A stretch of 64,000 nucleotides of DNA from Amaranthus tricolor (GCF_026212465.1 NC_080051.1:22022727-22086726); one strand, 5' to 3'. Shown: positions 1 to 13,343, counted from the stretch's first letter. The notes: generated from the sequence alone by a model not told the origin. Numbers and translations: made by a program.

Positions 1-565
<565 letters not shown>

Positions 566-889
566 TTATTTTTAATGATCGAGTGTATATTAGTGACGAA
601 TTTATGGTGATTATTTGCTGATTGCAACTATGTACATTAGAAATGAATTAGCATTGGATTATTAATAAAACCAAAAAATAAACAAAAAAAAATATTCACT
701 ATATGCTGCAGTTCTTGGAAAAGTGCATCATAAAGTGTGTTTTTTGAATTTAATAAAAACACACTATATGTTGCGGTTTAAAAAAGCATATCTGCTGCTA
801 TTACTAATGCTTGGGGTCGAGTCCGCAACATATGGTGGCCAAAAACCGCAGCATTTAATGTTTTTTCCACTAGTTCTCTTACTCGTTGC
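566..889. other. Non-coding flank with paired CACTATATG motifs
   Basis: No gene is visible. CACTATATGCTGCAGTT (from about 698) and CACTATATGTTGCGGTTT (from about 762) are near repeats, followed by further GC(T/G)GC and CCGCA words up to about 855. This resembles the end and subterminal region of a CACTA-type element, but no opposite end is visible. Confidence 0.3.
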
Positions 890-1319
890 TCTATCACATG
901 TTGGTTGGTGTTTCTCGGGCATTCTCCTATCTCTTGAAAAACTAAAAAGCAACCCACTGTGTCGACGTCTTCTGCAGAGGTTGAATACCACTCCAAGGCG
1001 CCAGTTACTTGTGAACTTAAGCGGCTTAAGGGCTTATTGTTTAGTTTGGGCGTGCACCACCCAAAGGCAATCAAATTGTTTTTTGATAGTCAATCTGCTT
1101 TGCATAGTGCAAAGAATAACGGTTTTTCATGAACGAACCAAACACATTGAAGTTGATTGTCTTTTTGTTCGAGATGCGATTGTTGAAGGCTTGATTTCTC
1201 CATCGTATGTCCCTAATACTTCTCAATTGGCTGACATCTTCACAAAGGCTTTTGGGAAGTCACAATTTGACTATTTTCTCTCCAAGTTGGACATTTTCGA
1301 CACTCATACTCCAACTTGA
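890..1319 (+). pseudogene. Ty1/Copia polyprotein C-terminus (RNase H), frameshifted
   Basis: This is the last part of a Copia pol. One frame reads the RNase H stretch with KTKKQPTVS, SSAEVEYHS and the Asp-containing FFDSQSALHSAKN. After a frame change near 1125 a second frame carries FHERTKHIEVDC, FVRDAI, YVP and QLADIFTKA, ending with the LSKL tail typical of the family. The open frame that begins at 723 includes unrelated sequence before about 890. The integrase and reverse transcriptase are not upstream, so this is a 3' fragment. The stop at 1317-1319 is followed directly by a purine-rich run and LTR-like sequence. Confidence 0.85.
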
Positions 1320-1545
1320 GTGGGGTATTGGAATAATATATTTTGTGGGTATAATATATTTTGGGAATAATATATTGTGTGGGAATATTTTTAGTTGTTA
1401 TCTTTTACATTTTGTTTCCTAAAATTCTAGTTGCCTAAATTAAGGTAATTCTAGGATTAGTTTTGTATATATATTAGAGTTGTTAGATTAATAAAGGTGA
1501 AAAGTCATATATAAGTTTATACTAATTCTACGAAGTTGAAATATC
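1320..1545 (+). repeat. Probable 3' LTR remnant of the upstream Copia fragment
   Basis: Immediately after the pol stop, GAGTGGGG resembles a polypurine tract. It is followed by AT-rich sequence with repeated AATAATATATT words and a TATATATATTAG motif, as in Copia LTRs. No second LTR copy is in the window, so the right boundary is only approximate. Confidence 0.5.
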
Positions 1546-2514
1546 TTGGTTAATGATAATTCATATAGAATTATGACGAGTGACCTTGTGAGCTAATCTA
1601 CATGTAAGACGTACAATAATTATTAAAACCTTAATTAAATGATCTCTCCTAAAGTAGAATATAGTAAATGAAGATAACATAAAAAAATCAAGGGAGTTCT
1701 TAACTTTCAACAAATGCATAAATTACATTTGAAAATGCTATTTGCTAAAGATTATAAGTTGTTAGAGTGCTTGTATATTGTTGCCACTTTCCTCCTACCA
1801 ATTTAAATATTCAATATTATTAATTTTTTGGTTGTGTGCATTAATTATTTAATTTGGAGTTTTAGATTTTTGTTGCGAGCATTTAATCTTTAAATATAAA
1901 AATAGATGGAGGATATAAATTCTTAGGACATGATAGAATAAGAGAAGGGTACGTAAAAATTCCAAGTCAAAACTTTATTTATTGTAATATTTTTTATAAA
2001 TACAATTGAATTGTTCTCTTGCCCGTACTTGAAAAAAATAACATATTAATAAAGTGTTTGATTAGAGAAAGCGAACCCAAAATTATTACTTTCTTTGCCC
2101 TTTTAATTTGATTTTTCTATAATTACCATTTTAAGTTATTCCAAGATACTTTAGAATAATATTGTTCATTTGAGTGACGATCTTCATGACTTATATTATT
2201 GACATTTTTTAGCTTACAAGATCAATCAAATAAAAAAGTATTAGAAAAATAATTACAAAAAAGCTTAAACTTTAAAATTTATGCATGGCACAAGTATAAA
2301 AATAAGCATAATATTGAGACAATATATATCGATTTTTGACACATATTCTGATTTGATTTTAGAGATTGAAATGGCTAAAATTATTCTTTTTATAATTAAG
2401 GACAGTCAAATATTATGATCTTATTAAAGATTCATTATAGTTAATATGCAGAATATATAAAATGTTCATTGAATATAAAATGATGATAATAGTCAATTTA
2501 TTACAAAAATGCAG
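1546..2514. other. Intergenic, no gene seen
   Basis: AT-rich sequence with stops in all frames. I see no gene or structured repeat. Confidence 0.6.
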
Positions 2515-2700
2515 AGGGTCTTAAGGGTGTGCGAGGTGATCGACTGCATAGGCCTCTCCTCTTTCTCCCGTATATGAAAAAGTTAATAAAAAAAGAAATA
2601 TGTTAAATTTCTTAATAAAATAAATATATTTACTATAAATAAAGCGTACAATAAAAATTTTGCACAGGATCTCAAAATTTTCAAGAGGGCTATGACAAAA
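2515..2700 (+). repeat. Dispersed repeat, copy 1
   Basis: The stretch from AAGGGTGTGCGAGG through CTCCCGTATATGAAAAAG and AATATATTTACTATAAATAA is repeated in the same orientation, with moderate divergence, at about 38752-38925. The family is not recognised; an old transposon remnant is likely. Confidence 0.65.
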
Positions 2701-3873
2701 TGTAATTAAAGATTTTATGATAGATTTTAATTTTCATGTCGATCATTAGCATAAATGTCATATTTTAATTATCAAATTTATAACAAAACCTAAATCAGTA
2801 AGAATGTTGTATATAGAAAGGCATTTCAAAACATCTAAAATGTTATTTAATATTATATTTTTATATAAACAACTTTATGTTTAATTATGTTTTCTTATTT
2901 ATTTTACATATATCTTCACGTTCAATTCTCCATTATGAAACGGTTAAATTATAAATTTATCCATTGAAATTTTTTTAAGTTGATAATGATAATATATACT
3001 ATTTACATCATTGTTTGTAAATCATATTTTTATATATGTTAATACGAAGAACTTAGTCGTTGCACCAGTTTAATTCTATAATTACTATTTTTGACTATTA
3101 TCTTTAATTTTACTACATATTTTATTTTTAACGGTAGTCCCACATTTCTTTTTCTAAAATCTCATTTACAAATTAGTTTTCTCTCTCTATCTTAATTGCA
3201 CATTCTATCCTCTATTTTTTTTTGTCTAATTCTATATCACAAATTAGTAAAGTTATTGGGTTTGATATAATATATTTCTAATTTACTTAAGTTCTTGGAA
3301 AACTAAAATATGGAGTTTTATAGATACATATACATTGCTAAGAAGTATTATTTAGAAAATAAGTGACTAATATTTAAATTACATATTGCATTGGTCATTA
3401 GCTATAAAAAAATATTTAGAGAAAGTAATAAAGATATATTTTTATCTTATTTTAATCCTAAAATGATTCTATAAGAACATGGAAACAATAATAAAATTTT
3501 ATATGAACAACCCTACAACTAAGTGTATCCTTGAAAAATAATCAAAGGGGAGGACCATTAAAATCTTGAGTTATTCCTTTTAGCACTTAATAGTGTTTGT
3601 TTAGTAGGAGTTAAGGACCACTAAATCATAACATGGTGATATGCTAATTATCATAATATACACATTTCTAACTGCAATATAGTACTTTATGGCATGCTTT
3701 AATTTAGGGGCAGGGAACTTAATTGAACTTGGAGCAAAAGGCAAAGGTGGAAAAAGGAGCCTAAGTGATGTGAGCTATGTTTAGTTGCTACTTTATAGCC
3801 AAGATATAGGCTTAGCTAGCCTAGTCTAATTTATTTATATTAATTTGAACATAATTAATCATTTATAATATTT
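2701..3873. other. Intergenic, no gene seen
   Basis: AT-rich and full of stops. No coding or structured feature recognised. Confidence 0.6.
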
Positions 3874-3875
3874 TA

Positions 3876-4093
3876 CTCCATGTGTCCTATTAAAATTGAA
3901 TTTAATAGAAATAAGAGTTTTTTTAAAAAAATGGATAAGAGATAATAAACTGTATAAATAAAATTAAAAGAGAATTAAAATGTTGGATGAGATTAAAAGA
4001 ATGTGGTGAATCATTGTCCAAAATTAGAAATAATGCAAATTAAGTGGAACGAATCAAAATGGCAAACAATGCAAATTGAGTGGACAAAGGAAG
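3876..4093. mobile_element. Stowaway-type MITE (Tc1/mariner-derived)
   Basis: The left end CTCCATGTGTCC is an imperfect inverted copy of the right end GGACAAAGGAAG, and both ends are flanked by TA (3874-3875 and 4094-4095). The length is about 218 bp with an AT-rich, non-coding interior. TA duplication plus CTCC...GGAG-like ends is the hallmark of the Stowaway family. A related degenerate copy lies at about 35351-35592. Confidence 0.7.
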
Positions 4094-4095
4094 TA

Positions 4096-7000
4096 TTTAT
4101 GTGAAGTAGTATATGATATATGTTTAAAAGAGTTCATTGTTAGTATTATCACTGATAATGATAAAGTTTGCGTATATCCAACTTTCTAAATTTAACTCTG
4201 TTGGGAGTGACTTAATAATATTGCGGTAATGCAATATTGTTGTTAAATTAAAGTATACTTAATCTTCCTAGCTTAGCTTTAAACTTGGTCAAATTAAGGT
4301 TGTTAAAGTTATTATAAATGAATATTGAAGTATCAACTTTGATGTTATATATTAACACTTTCGTACAACTGTTGGTGATAGGTAACAAAGTTGACAGCCT
4401 TAGCGTGATGATCGTGTGGATTAATACTTAATAGGGGTGTGACCACCATATTAAGCTAGCTAGCTTGGTGTGGATTGTAGTTGCAACATTTGACTTATAT
4501 TTAATTTGTGGTTGTTAATTACATTCCATGCAATGCGTAATGATGCAAACATCTTTTCGGTTTTCATTAAACCTTAAATATGTTTTTGTTGTACGAATAA
4601 GAAAATGAAAGATTAATGATGCTTTTCTATTAGATTTATTGTGAATATATGTAAAGTTATAATGGGAATTTCACTTTAAATCTAAGGCAATTCTATAATA
4701 AGATCATAAATTGAAAGCATAAATTTTCCGATTATACAAATATGGCAAGTTCAAAATGTAATAATTGTTTGTATTGTTTAGATATTTTCAATATAAAAAA
4801 GACTTAGATTCATTTTTATCAAATTTTTTTTTACAATAATTCATAAATTATGTAATTCTTAATTGTAATGCAATATCATTTAATTAAAAAACAAAAAAAG
4901 CGGAGGATGATGTTAGAATCATAATCAAAATATTACATAATCCAAATCATAAAATAAAATGAAAACATGATTGACTATCTTGGCCGGTGAAAGGACTTGA
5001 AGAAATAAGTATCAAAGGTAGACAGATTAAAATCAAATCAAACATTACAAAACACGTCAGAAATTAAAAACATAAATTAATGTCACTTTTACAATTAGAA
5101 ATAAAAGAAAGAAAACAGGGGAAATCACATACAAGTAGGGTTGTGGAAGAATGATTTAGAAGTTTAAATAGATTTGGGAAAGAAAAAAATGGCGGAAAAA
5201 AAATTCCAACAAAAAATAACAAAAAAAGGTGAAATGAAAATCTGAAAAGACGTTTCTTTCAATTTGAAAATATCAAATAGGTCAAGAACTGTTGCGACCT
5301 AAATATTTAAGAATTGTTGTGTGAAATGCACATTTTGTAAAATCGTTAAAATTGTACAATTCAATGATTTTAACCATGCCTAACTTTTGATTGTTTTCCT
5401 TGTATTTTCATCTTTTTGTGCTAGTTAACTTGGCTTAGCCCTAATGCCACCTGTGTTGTGATTTGCAAATATTTTCTCTTATGCGGTCTTGGCGTAACTT
5501 AAATCTATTCAATAGGGATCACTTTATATTTGAAGGTTTAATTATTTGTATGTTTCCCTCTTTGCTCTCTCATTGGAGGAGTTATTTGTATGGTTTTCCG
5601 CTAACTTTTTCTCTCGGACTCTAACTTTGTGCAAAATACTAATTTTGTTTCTATTAACTGTTGTGATTTTTAATAACTAATTGACTCAAATCCCTGACAT
5701 AATAAACAAAAAAACTTACATACTCTGTGCAACTCACTTATAAAATAATAATTTTAATTTTTGTTCATAACGATTCTAGAGAAATATAGATACCCATTTT
5801 TTCAGCTTGGCACCTTGACTCTCATAAAGTATTTTAGTCTTTCAAGAGCCTTCAATTCCAACTCTTATCTCATCCTTGTAGCACTACAATGCTCAGTTTT
5901 TCCAGGGTTGAGTCCTTATGGAACTTTTGATGAATCTTGAGTATACCTTATGAATTATGATATTGATCCACCTCAATGAATGTAGGGATTGGCCACCCAC
6001 CCACCTCCAACAGGAAATTAAGGGCTTAGTTTGGCAAGAGCATTCATGGAATTGCATGGCCATGAAATTATGTGCACTAGATTACTAGAACAAGCTTTTT
6101 CCCTAATTAAGCAAGATATGTATTTTAGGGTTTTTCAAGTCAAATCTTACAAATTCCATCAATATTTATTTTTTTGTTTGGTCAAGAGTGTTTGAAGTTT
6201 AAGACTAGTTTACTAAACATTAAATTCAAGACTTATTCCACTCTATATTATAAACCTAACGCTCCACTCCCCTAAATAAAGCATGCTTATTTTTATAAAA
6301 TAAATAAAATTTACATTTGTAAGGTATTGTTGGAATTTATGAATGTTTTTTAATGTTTTTAGCATAATTAAATAAGTAAAACGGACAAAAATAAAAAATA
6401 TTGGAAAGGCGGGCGGAAGTACAATCGCAGGGTGTGACCATACTCACGGGTTGCAACTTGTCCAAATTTTTGGGTTTCTTAAGAGCATTAGTCGCGAGCT
6501 GTAATTTTTATACTATTGGATTTTTTTCACATTGATCTTAGTATCTCACATTAAACGGTCTAATTCTTTCATAATTAATTTATTAGGACCATATAATATT
6601 GTGTAATTCACTTAAGTTTTATATTTGTTATTATGATTTTATTGGGGTGTTTGATCGACACTTTTAAAACTATTTGTAAGGGGCTATTTGTATAATTAAT
6701 TCTAACAGTTGGGGATTGGCTATTTAAAAGGTGTTTGGCATTGAAAATTTAGGAAAATTTATCTAAAATAATTTAATTTTTTAAATGATTCTCATATATA
6801 TATATATATAGAGATAGGAATGCAACAATACCTACATATGGCTATTCCATTAAAGACATACTAGCTTAAACCTGAGATATACAAGAAATACCAATTGTAT
6901 ACCCTTCACAATTTGGCACTGTCCTTATAAACTTTGCCAATCAACAAGGGCGCATGCAGGGTCACATTTATTTGAATGGTTTACTTGCACATTTAATGCT

Positions 7001-7726
7001 ATTTTACCCAAATACTACCACAATACTTCATGTAATACTTTACACCGTTACAACATTTGTTCTAAGATAAGTGTCAGTTTCAATTTTTGAAGTTTTAACA
7101 TTGATAGTTTTTATGTGTTATGAGGAGCATTTGATCACAAAGTTTTTAAAATCAAAATGCTACTATGACCATTCGTTTGAATTGGATTAGTTTTTTTTTT
7201 TTTTTTTTAATAATATATCAGCTTGTAATAATTTATACTTTGATTTTGATTTTGCTTTTGCTATTCCTTACACTTTCCCTTCATTACTTGGTATTAAGGG
7301 TCGTCAAGTATTTGATTATTTTTGTTGTACTTCAACTTTTTATTAAGCTGACCTATTAACTTTTAGTGTGCATGTTAAAGTTATCATTTATAATTTAAAA
7401 AATCAATAAGAGAAATTGATTAATAATATAAATCTGTCCCATAGTAAAACAATCTCATACAAGCTAAGCTGGACTTTTACTTATTCTAAATTATTTTCTT
7501 TCTTGTAATTATATATTCACTATTCAACCCTAAATTAATTAAAAAATAAAATGTAATTATATATTCATCTCGCAAGATCTAAACCCATTGTCCTAAAGCC
7601 AACTTTTAGAAAGATCTTTAACGTATTCTTGTGAATTCTCCATTATAATTCTTATTTTAGTTCTTGAGCCTCAATCGTTTTTAAGTAATCGATAATAAAA
7701 GCAATAAAAGCAATCAAGGCCTAGGG
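4096..7726. other. Intergenic, no gene seen
   Basis: No coding signal. It contains a small (TA)n run at about 6796-6811 and a 16-T run near 7193. The 64-aa open frame at 7165-7359 is hydrophobic low-complexity sequence and has no family resemblance. Confidence 0.6.
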
Positions 7727-7983
7727 TGTAGGAAAATAGGAAATATAATAAAATAAAGATATTATTTTAAGAATATTATGTTTTAGGAAATTAAGATATT
7801 TTTAATATCAAAATATTAAGGTTATTTTACTTCCTAATTATTTAGGTTTAGGTTAATATTTTATTTCTTTTTTTTAGTCCTTGTTACTTATATAAATAGA
7901 GGCAATACCTCTCATTATTGTTTAATGCAAACCAAGTATTCAAAACTCAAATCAGTCTTATTTCTGCATTATGATTTTCTATA
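7727..7983 (+). repeat. 5' LTR of the compact Copia element
   Basis: 257-bp direct repeat starting TGTAGGAAAATAGG. A TATA-like TTATATAAATAG near 7888-7899 is a plausible LTR promoter. The last base of the expected TG...CA ends appears mutated (ends in ATA). Confidence 0.85.
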
Positions 7984-7996
7984 TGATATCAGCGCC
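7984..7996 (+). other. Primer binding site (initiator tRNA-Met type)
   Basis: TGATATCAGCGCC directly abuts the 5' LTR. The usual plant Copia primer site is TGGTATCAGAGCC, complementary to the 3' end of initiator tRNA-Met; this copy differs at two positions. Confidence 0.75.
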
Positions 7997-8207
7997 ATAA
8001 GGTTTTCTTGGACGGAAAAGCTCTACCGGTATTTTATCATTGATCATAATCGATCATAATCGACCAAAATCGATCCAAATAAAAAACAAATCAAACAAAA
8101 ACTAATCAAACCAAATCAATCAAAAAAAATCAGATGGAAAACACGATGTTTTCGTTGGCAGAGGTTGAGCAAAATTATCCTCCTTTTCTAACAAAGAAAC
8201 CAAAAAA

Positions 8208-8567
8208 TTGATACAAACCCAAAAATCAATTAAAAAACCGAAGGTATCCGAAAAATTTAATGGAAAAAATTACACCAAGTGGTGTAAAGAAATGGAAATT
8301 GAACTTGGCGATCGGGAAATGCTCAATCATATCATCGTCATTCCCCCGACGACCATAACTCCACAATGGAAAAAATATGATAGCAGTGTTATGTCATGGA
8401 TTCTCACACGTATTAACTCCGATATTATCGACCTTGTTATTTCATTCACTACTATTGCCCATGAATTCATGAATTATGGACTTGTATTCATACTCTATAC
8501 GGGCCAATATTCGCTACCTCCTGTGAATGGCACCATCCAGCGTGAGGTCGCGAGGGGAGTAATATAG
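8208..8567 (+). pseudogene. Copia Gag N-terminal fragment
   Basis: A 119-aa open frame. Residues roughly 14-80 resemble the plant Copia Gag N-terminus: FNGKNYTKWCKEME, then a Pro-rich linker, a Trp-Lys pair, and VMSWILTRINSDIIDLV. The frame then leaves the family pattern, and no zinc knuckle or protease follows. The true start may be upstream, since the ATG near 8132 lies in sequence broken by stops. This is the truncated remains of gag in the compact element. Confidence 0.7.
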
Positions 8568-9118
8568 AAGAAGTTAGTATGCAAGTAAATGGCGAAAGAG
8601 GGAGTAAAGAGAAAGAAAAAAATCAGATTCCAAAAGAAGAGGGAACAAACGAACCAGAAGCAAAAACACTCGAACCCTAACCCAACAACTACCCCAAGAA
8701 AGGTTCTCCTAAGGGAGAAGTAAGCAAAAATAACTAAATTCCTTAACCCACAAACTCAGAAATCCAAAAATCAGTAGAGAAAGAAGATCAGATATAGAAA
8801 TTAAAAGTATGTTTCCGAAAAATGAGTTTTATATGGAGGCTACTCATTTGTTACCCTTGTATAATCTAAAACTACTTAGATTGCAAATCCCCAACCCACT
8901 GACCCGCGAACTAACCCACCTACCCATATCTTCAACCTATCTACGCTTTAAACAAAATCAACCCAATTTTATCTTTGAATTCCAATTAATTGAAAAACAC
9001 AAAATCCAAATTGTTGACCCAAAACAAAAATTAAACCAACCCAACTTATTTTATGACCTTTTATCCAAAGTCAAAAAATTAAAAATCAACTGACAAATTT
9101 GCTGAAGAGATCATCAAA

Positions 9119-9217
9119 ATGTCTTTTGTTAAATCAAAAGATCAACTAGCGGAGTTTCTATTAAAGGCGATTGGATTCGAAGAGTTAAAAATTATTGTGC
9201 AAGTTCGATTTCAATGA
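9119..9217 (+). pseudogene. Copia pol C-terminal tail
   Basis: A 32-aa frame containing FVKSKDQLAEFLLKAIG, matching the VKSxDQLADxxTKAxG motif at the C-terminus of Copia RNase H. It sits 25 bp before the 3' LTR, exactly where the end of pol belongs. With gag at the other side it shows that nearly all of pol was deleted. Confidence 0.7.
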
Positions 9218-9233
9218 TCTCGAGACCTAACTT

Positions 9234-9242
9234 GAGGGGAAG
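9234..9242 (+). other. Polypurine tract
   Basis: GAGGGGAAG immediately precedes the TG of the 3' LTR, the position of the plus-strand primer in LTR retrotransposons. Confidence 0.75.
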
Positions 9243-9497
9243 TGTAGAAAAATAGAAAATATAATAAAATAAAGATATTATTTCAAGAATATTATGTTTT
9301 AGGGAATTAAGATATTTTTAATATTAGAATATCAAGATTATTTTATTTCCTAATTATTTAGGTTTAGGTTAATATTTTGTTTCCTTTTTAGTCCGTATTA
9401 CTTGTATAAATAGAGGTAGTACGTCTCATTATTGTTTAATACAAATCAAGTATTCAAAACCCAAATCAGTCTTATTTTCGCATTATAATTTTCTACA
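9243..9497 (+). repeat. 3' LTR of the compact Copia element
   Basis: 255-bp copy of the 7727-7983 repeat with a standard TG...CA boundary (TGTAG...TTCTACA). Confidence 0.85.
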
Positions 9498-10506
9498 TAG
9501 GAGACATAGCTCGTATTAGGTGATCCATGTTAAATTTTTGTGTCGATTGTTTATGTTGTAATTTCATATTCATGCATTGATTTCATAAATTTTGTTTTCA
9601 TTTTTGAACCTTTAACCAAGGTAATCAACCTTTGTTCTTGGAAATTCAAGATTGATCTATACACAACATAATTATTAAAACATATTCCTAATTGCATCTA
9701 AGCTTTTGTGTTTTATTCTTTTGACACTATTTATTAGTTACTCTAATTTGTATTTTTTTTTAATCTATATGTTAACACATAATCAGTTATTAATTTTGGA
9801 GATTGAAAAGTGTTATCAATTATGAGGTTCTTGATGAAGATGATGAATAAGACACTAGTCTTCAGTAAGGACAAAAAATGAAGATAGAAAATCTTAAGAG
9901 TCACATTTGATGACTAACTAAGTATGATGATGATAGTGCCAATTGAAAGTAACTTAACAAGTATATTTTCACATCTTAGTGGGACTTTTATGCGTTAATT
10001 TGTCTCGAAATTGAAACCATCTTCACATGGTAATGTTGGATTTTAACACATTCACATATCAAAGGTGAGGGCATCCATACCCTTGGACTAGAACATGGGT
10101 ACTATATTGTGCTCTTTCAAACTAATTGAACATCGTCACTCATTACTTAAATGAATACTTATCCGTACTAAATTATTGTTTTCTTGAGGATAGCTGCACT
10201 TACTAATATTTCATCAATCTTTACCTGTTAAATAAAATATATAAAAAATAAAAATTTAATAAAAAAGACTTGAAAATCATTAGAACTATGCAATAGTTCG
10301 GATAAAGGTCAGGTGAACTCAAATTTAAACGGGTTGGATTGGGTTGGACTTTATAAAACTTGCTCAAGCGAGTTAGACTCCCATTCAAGGGTCAAATTTG
10401 GGTCTCCAATGAGCCTTGGCCCCGCCTGTTGCATAGGTCTAGAAATCATTCACAACCTTCCCAATTAGAAGATTTCTAAAAGCATGAATACGGCCATTTT
10501 CGCGTT
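9498..10506. other. Intergenic, no gene seen
   Basis: No coding signal recognised. A stretch with GGGTTGGATTGGGTTGG at about 10330-10346 looks like an old repeat fragment but cannot be placed. Confidence 0.55.
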
Positions 10507-10629
10507 ATAAGGTATGATCTGATATTATTCAAATGTCACCTAATTTTATAAGGTATGATCTGACATTATTCAAATGTCACCTAATTCTATAAGGTATGAT
10601 CTGATATGATTTAAACATCACCTAACTCT
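10507..10629 (+). repeat. Tandem triplication, 41-bp unit
   Basis: Three head-to-tail copies start at 10507, 10548 and 10589 (ATAAGGTATGATCTGA...CACCTAA). The first two are nearly identical and the third has drifted. Confidence 0.9.
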
Positions 10630-11221
10630 AAGCTCAGCATAAATGAACGATATATATTTGAAATGACATATACTTAATATGATAATGAATTAATGATGAA
10701 TGCACTTCTATGAACCATCATATTTGGTCCTCCACAAAAAAATACCATGGGAAAATTTTGAAGCATGCTTACAAGGATTGATTGCTAAACCTCATGCAAA
10801 CGCTTAAATATGTATATAATAATCAATTAATTGACCATATATTGAAAGACAACCACACGTATTATAATGGCCAACATGTCTCATACATGTTTGGCATGCA
10901 CACGTGTGTACTCAATTTATGGAAAATAAAAAAATAAATAAATATGAGAAAAAAAATGGGTTATCCCTCTTAATTATAGTTGCCCCCTGTCCATATAGCA
11001 ATGTCTCATACATGTTGGGACTGTTACAATCTAATGATACGGTTCAACTTCTGTAAAGACAACAAAAGTTGGCGTAATTACAATGTTGCCCTCTGAATTG
11101 CAATGGTTACGTGGTGTTTAGATGCCTTAAATTCTGATGCTAAATCTTTTATTTCAATTTTGAATATAGTCATACTAATATACAAACTCGTGCAATACAC
11201 GATATATGGATATATCTATAA
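10630..11221. other. Intergenic, no gene seen
   Basis: AT-rich sequence without recognisable genes or repeats. Confidence 0.55.
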
Positions 11222-12625
11222 ATAAAAATTTTAAAGAAAAATGCAATTACATGTTATAATGAACATAATTTGAATGTCTCACAATCACATTTTAACCTGT
11301 AAAAATGCTTTTATATGGCAAAGTTCTATAAAATTGTCATTTGCAATTTTTCTATTTTTTATAGTATTGTATGGTTGTATGATCTGATCTAACAAAATCT
11401 TTTTAAAAACTTACGTTTAATACTTAAAATTATAATTAATGTCACAAAATCTTTTGAATATCAAACAATCACATTTGAACCTGTAAAAATGCTCTATTTG
11501 ACAAAGCTCTATAAAATTGTCATTTGGTATTTTTTTTTCATTTTTTTTATAGTAATTGTATGATTGTATGATTTGATCTAATAAATTTTTTCGAAAACTC
11601 ACTTATAATACTTAAATCATAATTAATGTAATTAATCTTTTGAATATGGCACAATCACATTTTAACCTTTAAAAATGCTACATTTGGCAAAACTCTATAA
11701 AACCGCCATGTGGAATTTTTCAGTTCTTTTATAGTATTGTATGTATGATTGTATGATTGTATAATTTGATCTAATAAATTTTTTTAAAAACTTACTTTTA
11801 ATAATTACATCATAATTAATGTAATTAATCTTTTGAATATCGCACAATCACATTTTAACCTTTTAAAAATGCTACATTTGGCAAAACTCTACAAAAATCA
11901 CCATGTGGAATTTTGCAGTTCTTTTATAGTATTGTACATCGCACAATCACATTTTAACCTTTAAAAATGCTACATTTGGCAAAACTTTATAAAATGCCAT
12001 GTGGAATTTTCCAGTTCTTTTATAGTATTGTATTTGAACCTGCAAATATACTCCATTTGGCAAAACTCTACAAAATCATCATTTGGAATTTTTAAATTTT
12101 TTTATAGTATTGTATGATTGTGTGATTAATTGTACGATTGTATGATTTGATCTAATAAATTTTTTTGAAAACTTACCTTCAATATTTAAATCATATTTAA
12201 TGTAATAAAATCTTTTGGATATCATAGAATCACATTTTAACTTATAAAAATGCTATATGTGGCAAAACTCTATAAAATCGCCATATTAAAATTTTCAGTT
12301 CTTTTACAGTATTGTATAATTGTATGATTCTTATATATTATTGTATTTGAATATGTAAAAATGCTCTAATTGGCAAAACTCTACAAAATCATCATTTGTA
12401 ATTTTTCAGTTTTTATCTAGTATTGTATGATTGTGTGGTTGTATAATTGTATGATTTGATCTAATAAATTTTTTAAAAAACTTACCTTTAATACTTAAAT
12501 CATAATTAATGTAATAAAATCTTTTGAATATCATACATAAATTTTAACCTATAAAACTCCTACATTTGATAAAACTTTATAAAATCATCATATGAAATTT
12601 TCCTGTTCTTTTATAGTATTGTAAG
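11222..12625 (+). repeat. Minisatellite/satellite-like tandem array, about 185-bp unit with short variants
   Basis: The landmark CACAATCACATTTTAACCT (or a close variant) recurs near 11280, 11464, 11650, 11841, 11940, 12034, 12226, 12347 and 12530. Spacings are about 184, 186, 191, 99, 94, 192, 121 and 183. Each full unit then reads AAAATGCT, TTGGCAAAACTCTA, a TTTTTTATAGTATTGTATG block, TGATTTGATCTAATAAA, and AATTAATGTAATxAATCTTTTGAATATC. Short units lack the second half from TGATTTGATC onward. The minus-strand open frame at 11417-11602 lies inside the array and is not a gene. Confidence 0.9.
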
Positions 12626-13343
12626 ATATGATACTTTTAGTTCAACTTTTTTTAAGTAAATACTTGTATTGTAAGTAATAGAAAAAAAAAAAGTAATCTA
12701 TAAATTATAAGTTTATATTTGTAATTATGTTAAATAGTTACAAGTAATCCCTTTACATACTTAGTACAAAGTATGTAAACTAAATGATTATATGTTTGAG
12801 AAGATTAGAAAATAAAAAAAATAATATAAAGGGTTTAAAGTTTTTCATATGAACATAAATTGAGAGAAATAAAAGAGTATAATTTTTGAAAATTATTGGT
12901 GTATGATCCTTAAGCATGCCCATTATTTATACAGATTTTGCATGCTTTCATCCCCTTCTATTGTACCCCATAATTGACCAAAAACATAAGTTAAAGTGAT
13001 GAAATGTGTACATACGAAGAAGTGCATTCCTTCGCAAAAATACGAACTATACAAGGTGCTCATTTGCGTCCACCTGTGCTCGTTTGCATGCACCTGTACT
13101 CGCACGAGCACACCACCTTTAAACAATATTAGAGCGACTAAATTCACTTGAGGAAAGTGCTCAAATGAGCGCCCCTGGGGTTGAACAAGCAAAAGTCCTT
13201 TGCGCTTTGTTTGTTCCACCACAAAAGTAGTATTAGGAGGATATCCTAACATGAGTTAAATTAGATAAATGTGAGGTTAGGGATGAAATACACGGATAGA
13301 AGGGAATTTAATAATTTTTTACATTGAAAAAGACCATTTTAAC
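12626..13343. other. Intergenic; unassigned minus-strand ORF at 12923-13252
   Basis: The 109-aa minus-strand frame is less AT-rich than its surroundings and has a Gly/Pro/Val-rich composition, but I recognise no domain. The plus strand shows short echoes such as CACCTGTGCTCG and CACCTGTACTCG, which suggests an old LTR fragment and not a host gene. Confidence 0.4.

Larger units (their letters stand above)
7727..9497 (+). mobile_element. Compact non-autonomous Ty1/Copia element with two LTRs
   Basis: Two direct repeats of about 256 bp (7727-7983 and 9243-9497) enclose a 1.26-kb interior. Each begins TGTAG. The left copy ends TTCTATA and the right copy ends TTCTACA. A primer-binding-site-like sequence follows the left LTR and a polypurine tract precedes the right one. 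Flanking pentanucleotides TAGGG (7722-7726) and TAGGA (9498-9502) match at four of five positions, as expected of an aged target-site duplication. The interior keeps only the start of gag and the last residues of pol, so it is a deletion derivative that could move only with enzymes supplied by other copies. The LTRs are about 90% alike by eye. Confidence 0.85.

Noticed and set aside
12923..13252. 109-aa minus-strand ORF
   Set aside because: No recognisable domain and internal short direct repeats; kept only as an unassigned stretch.
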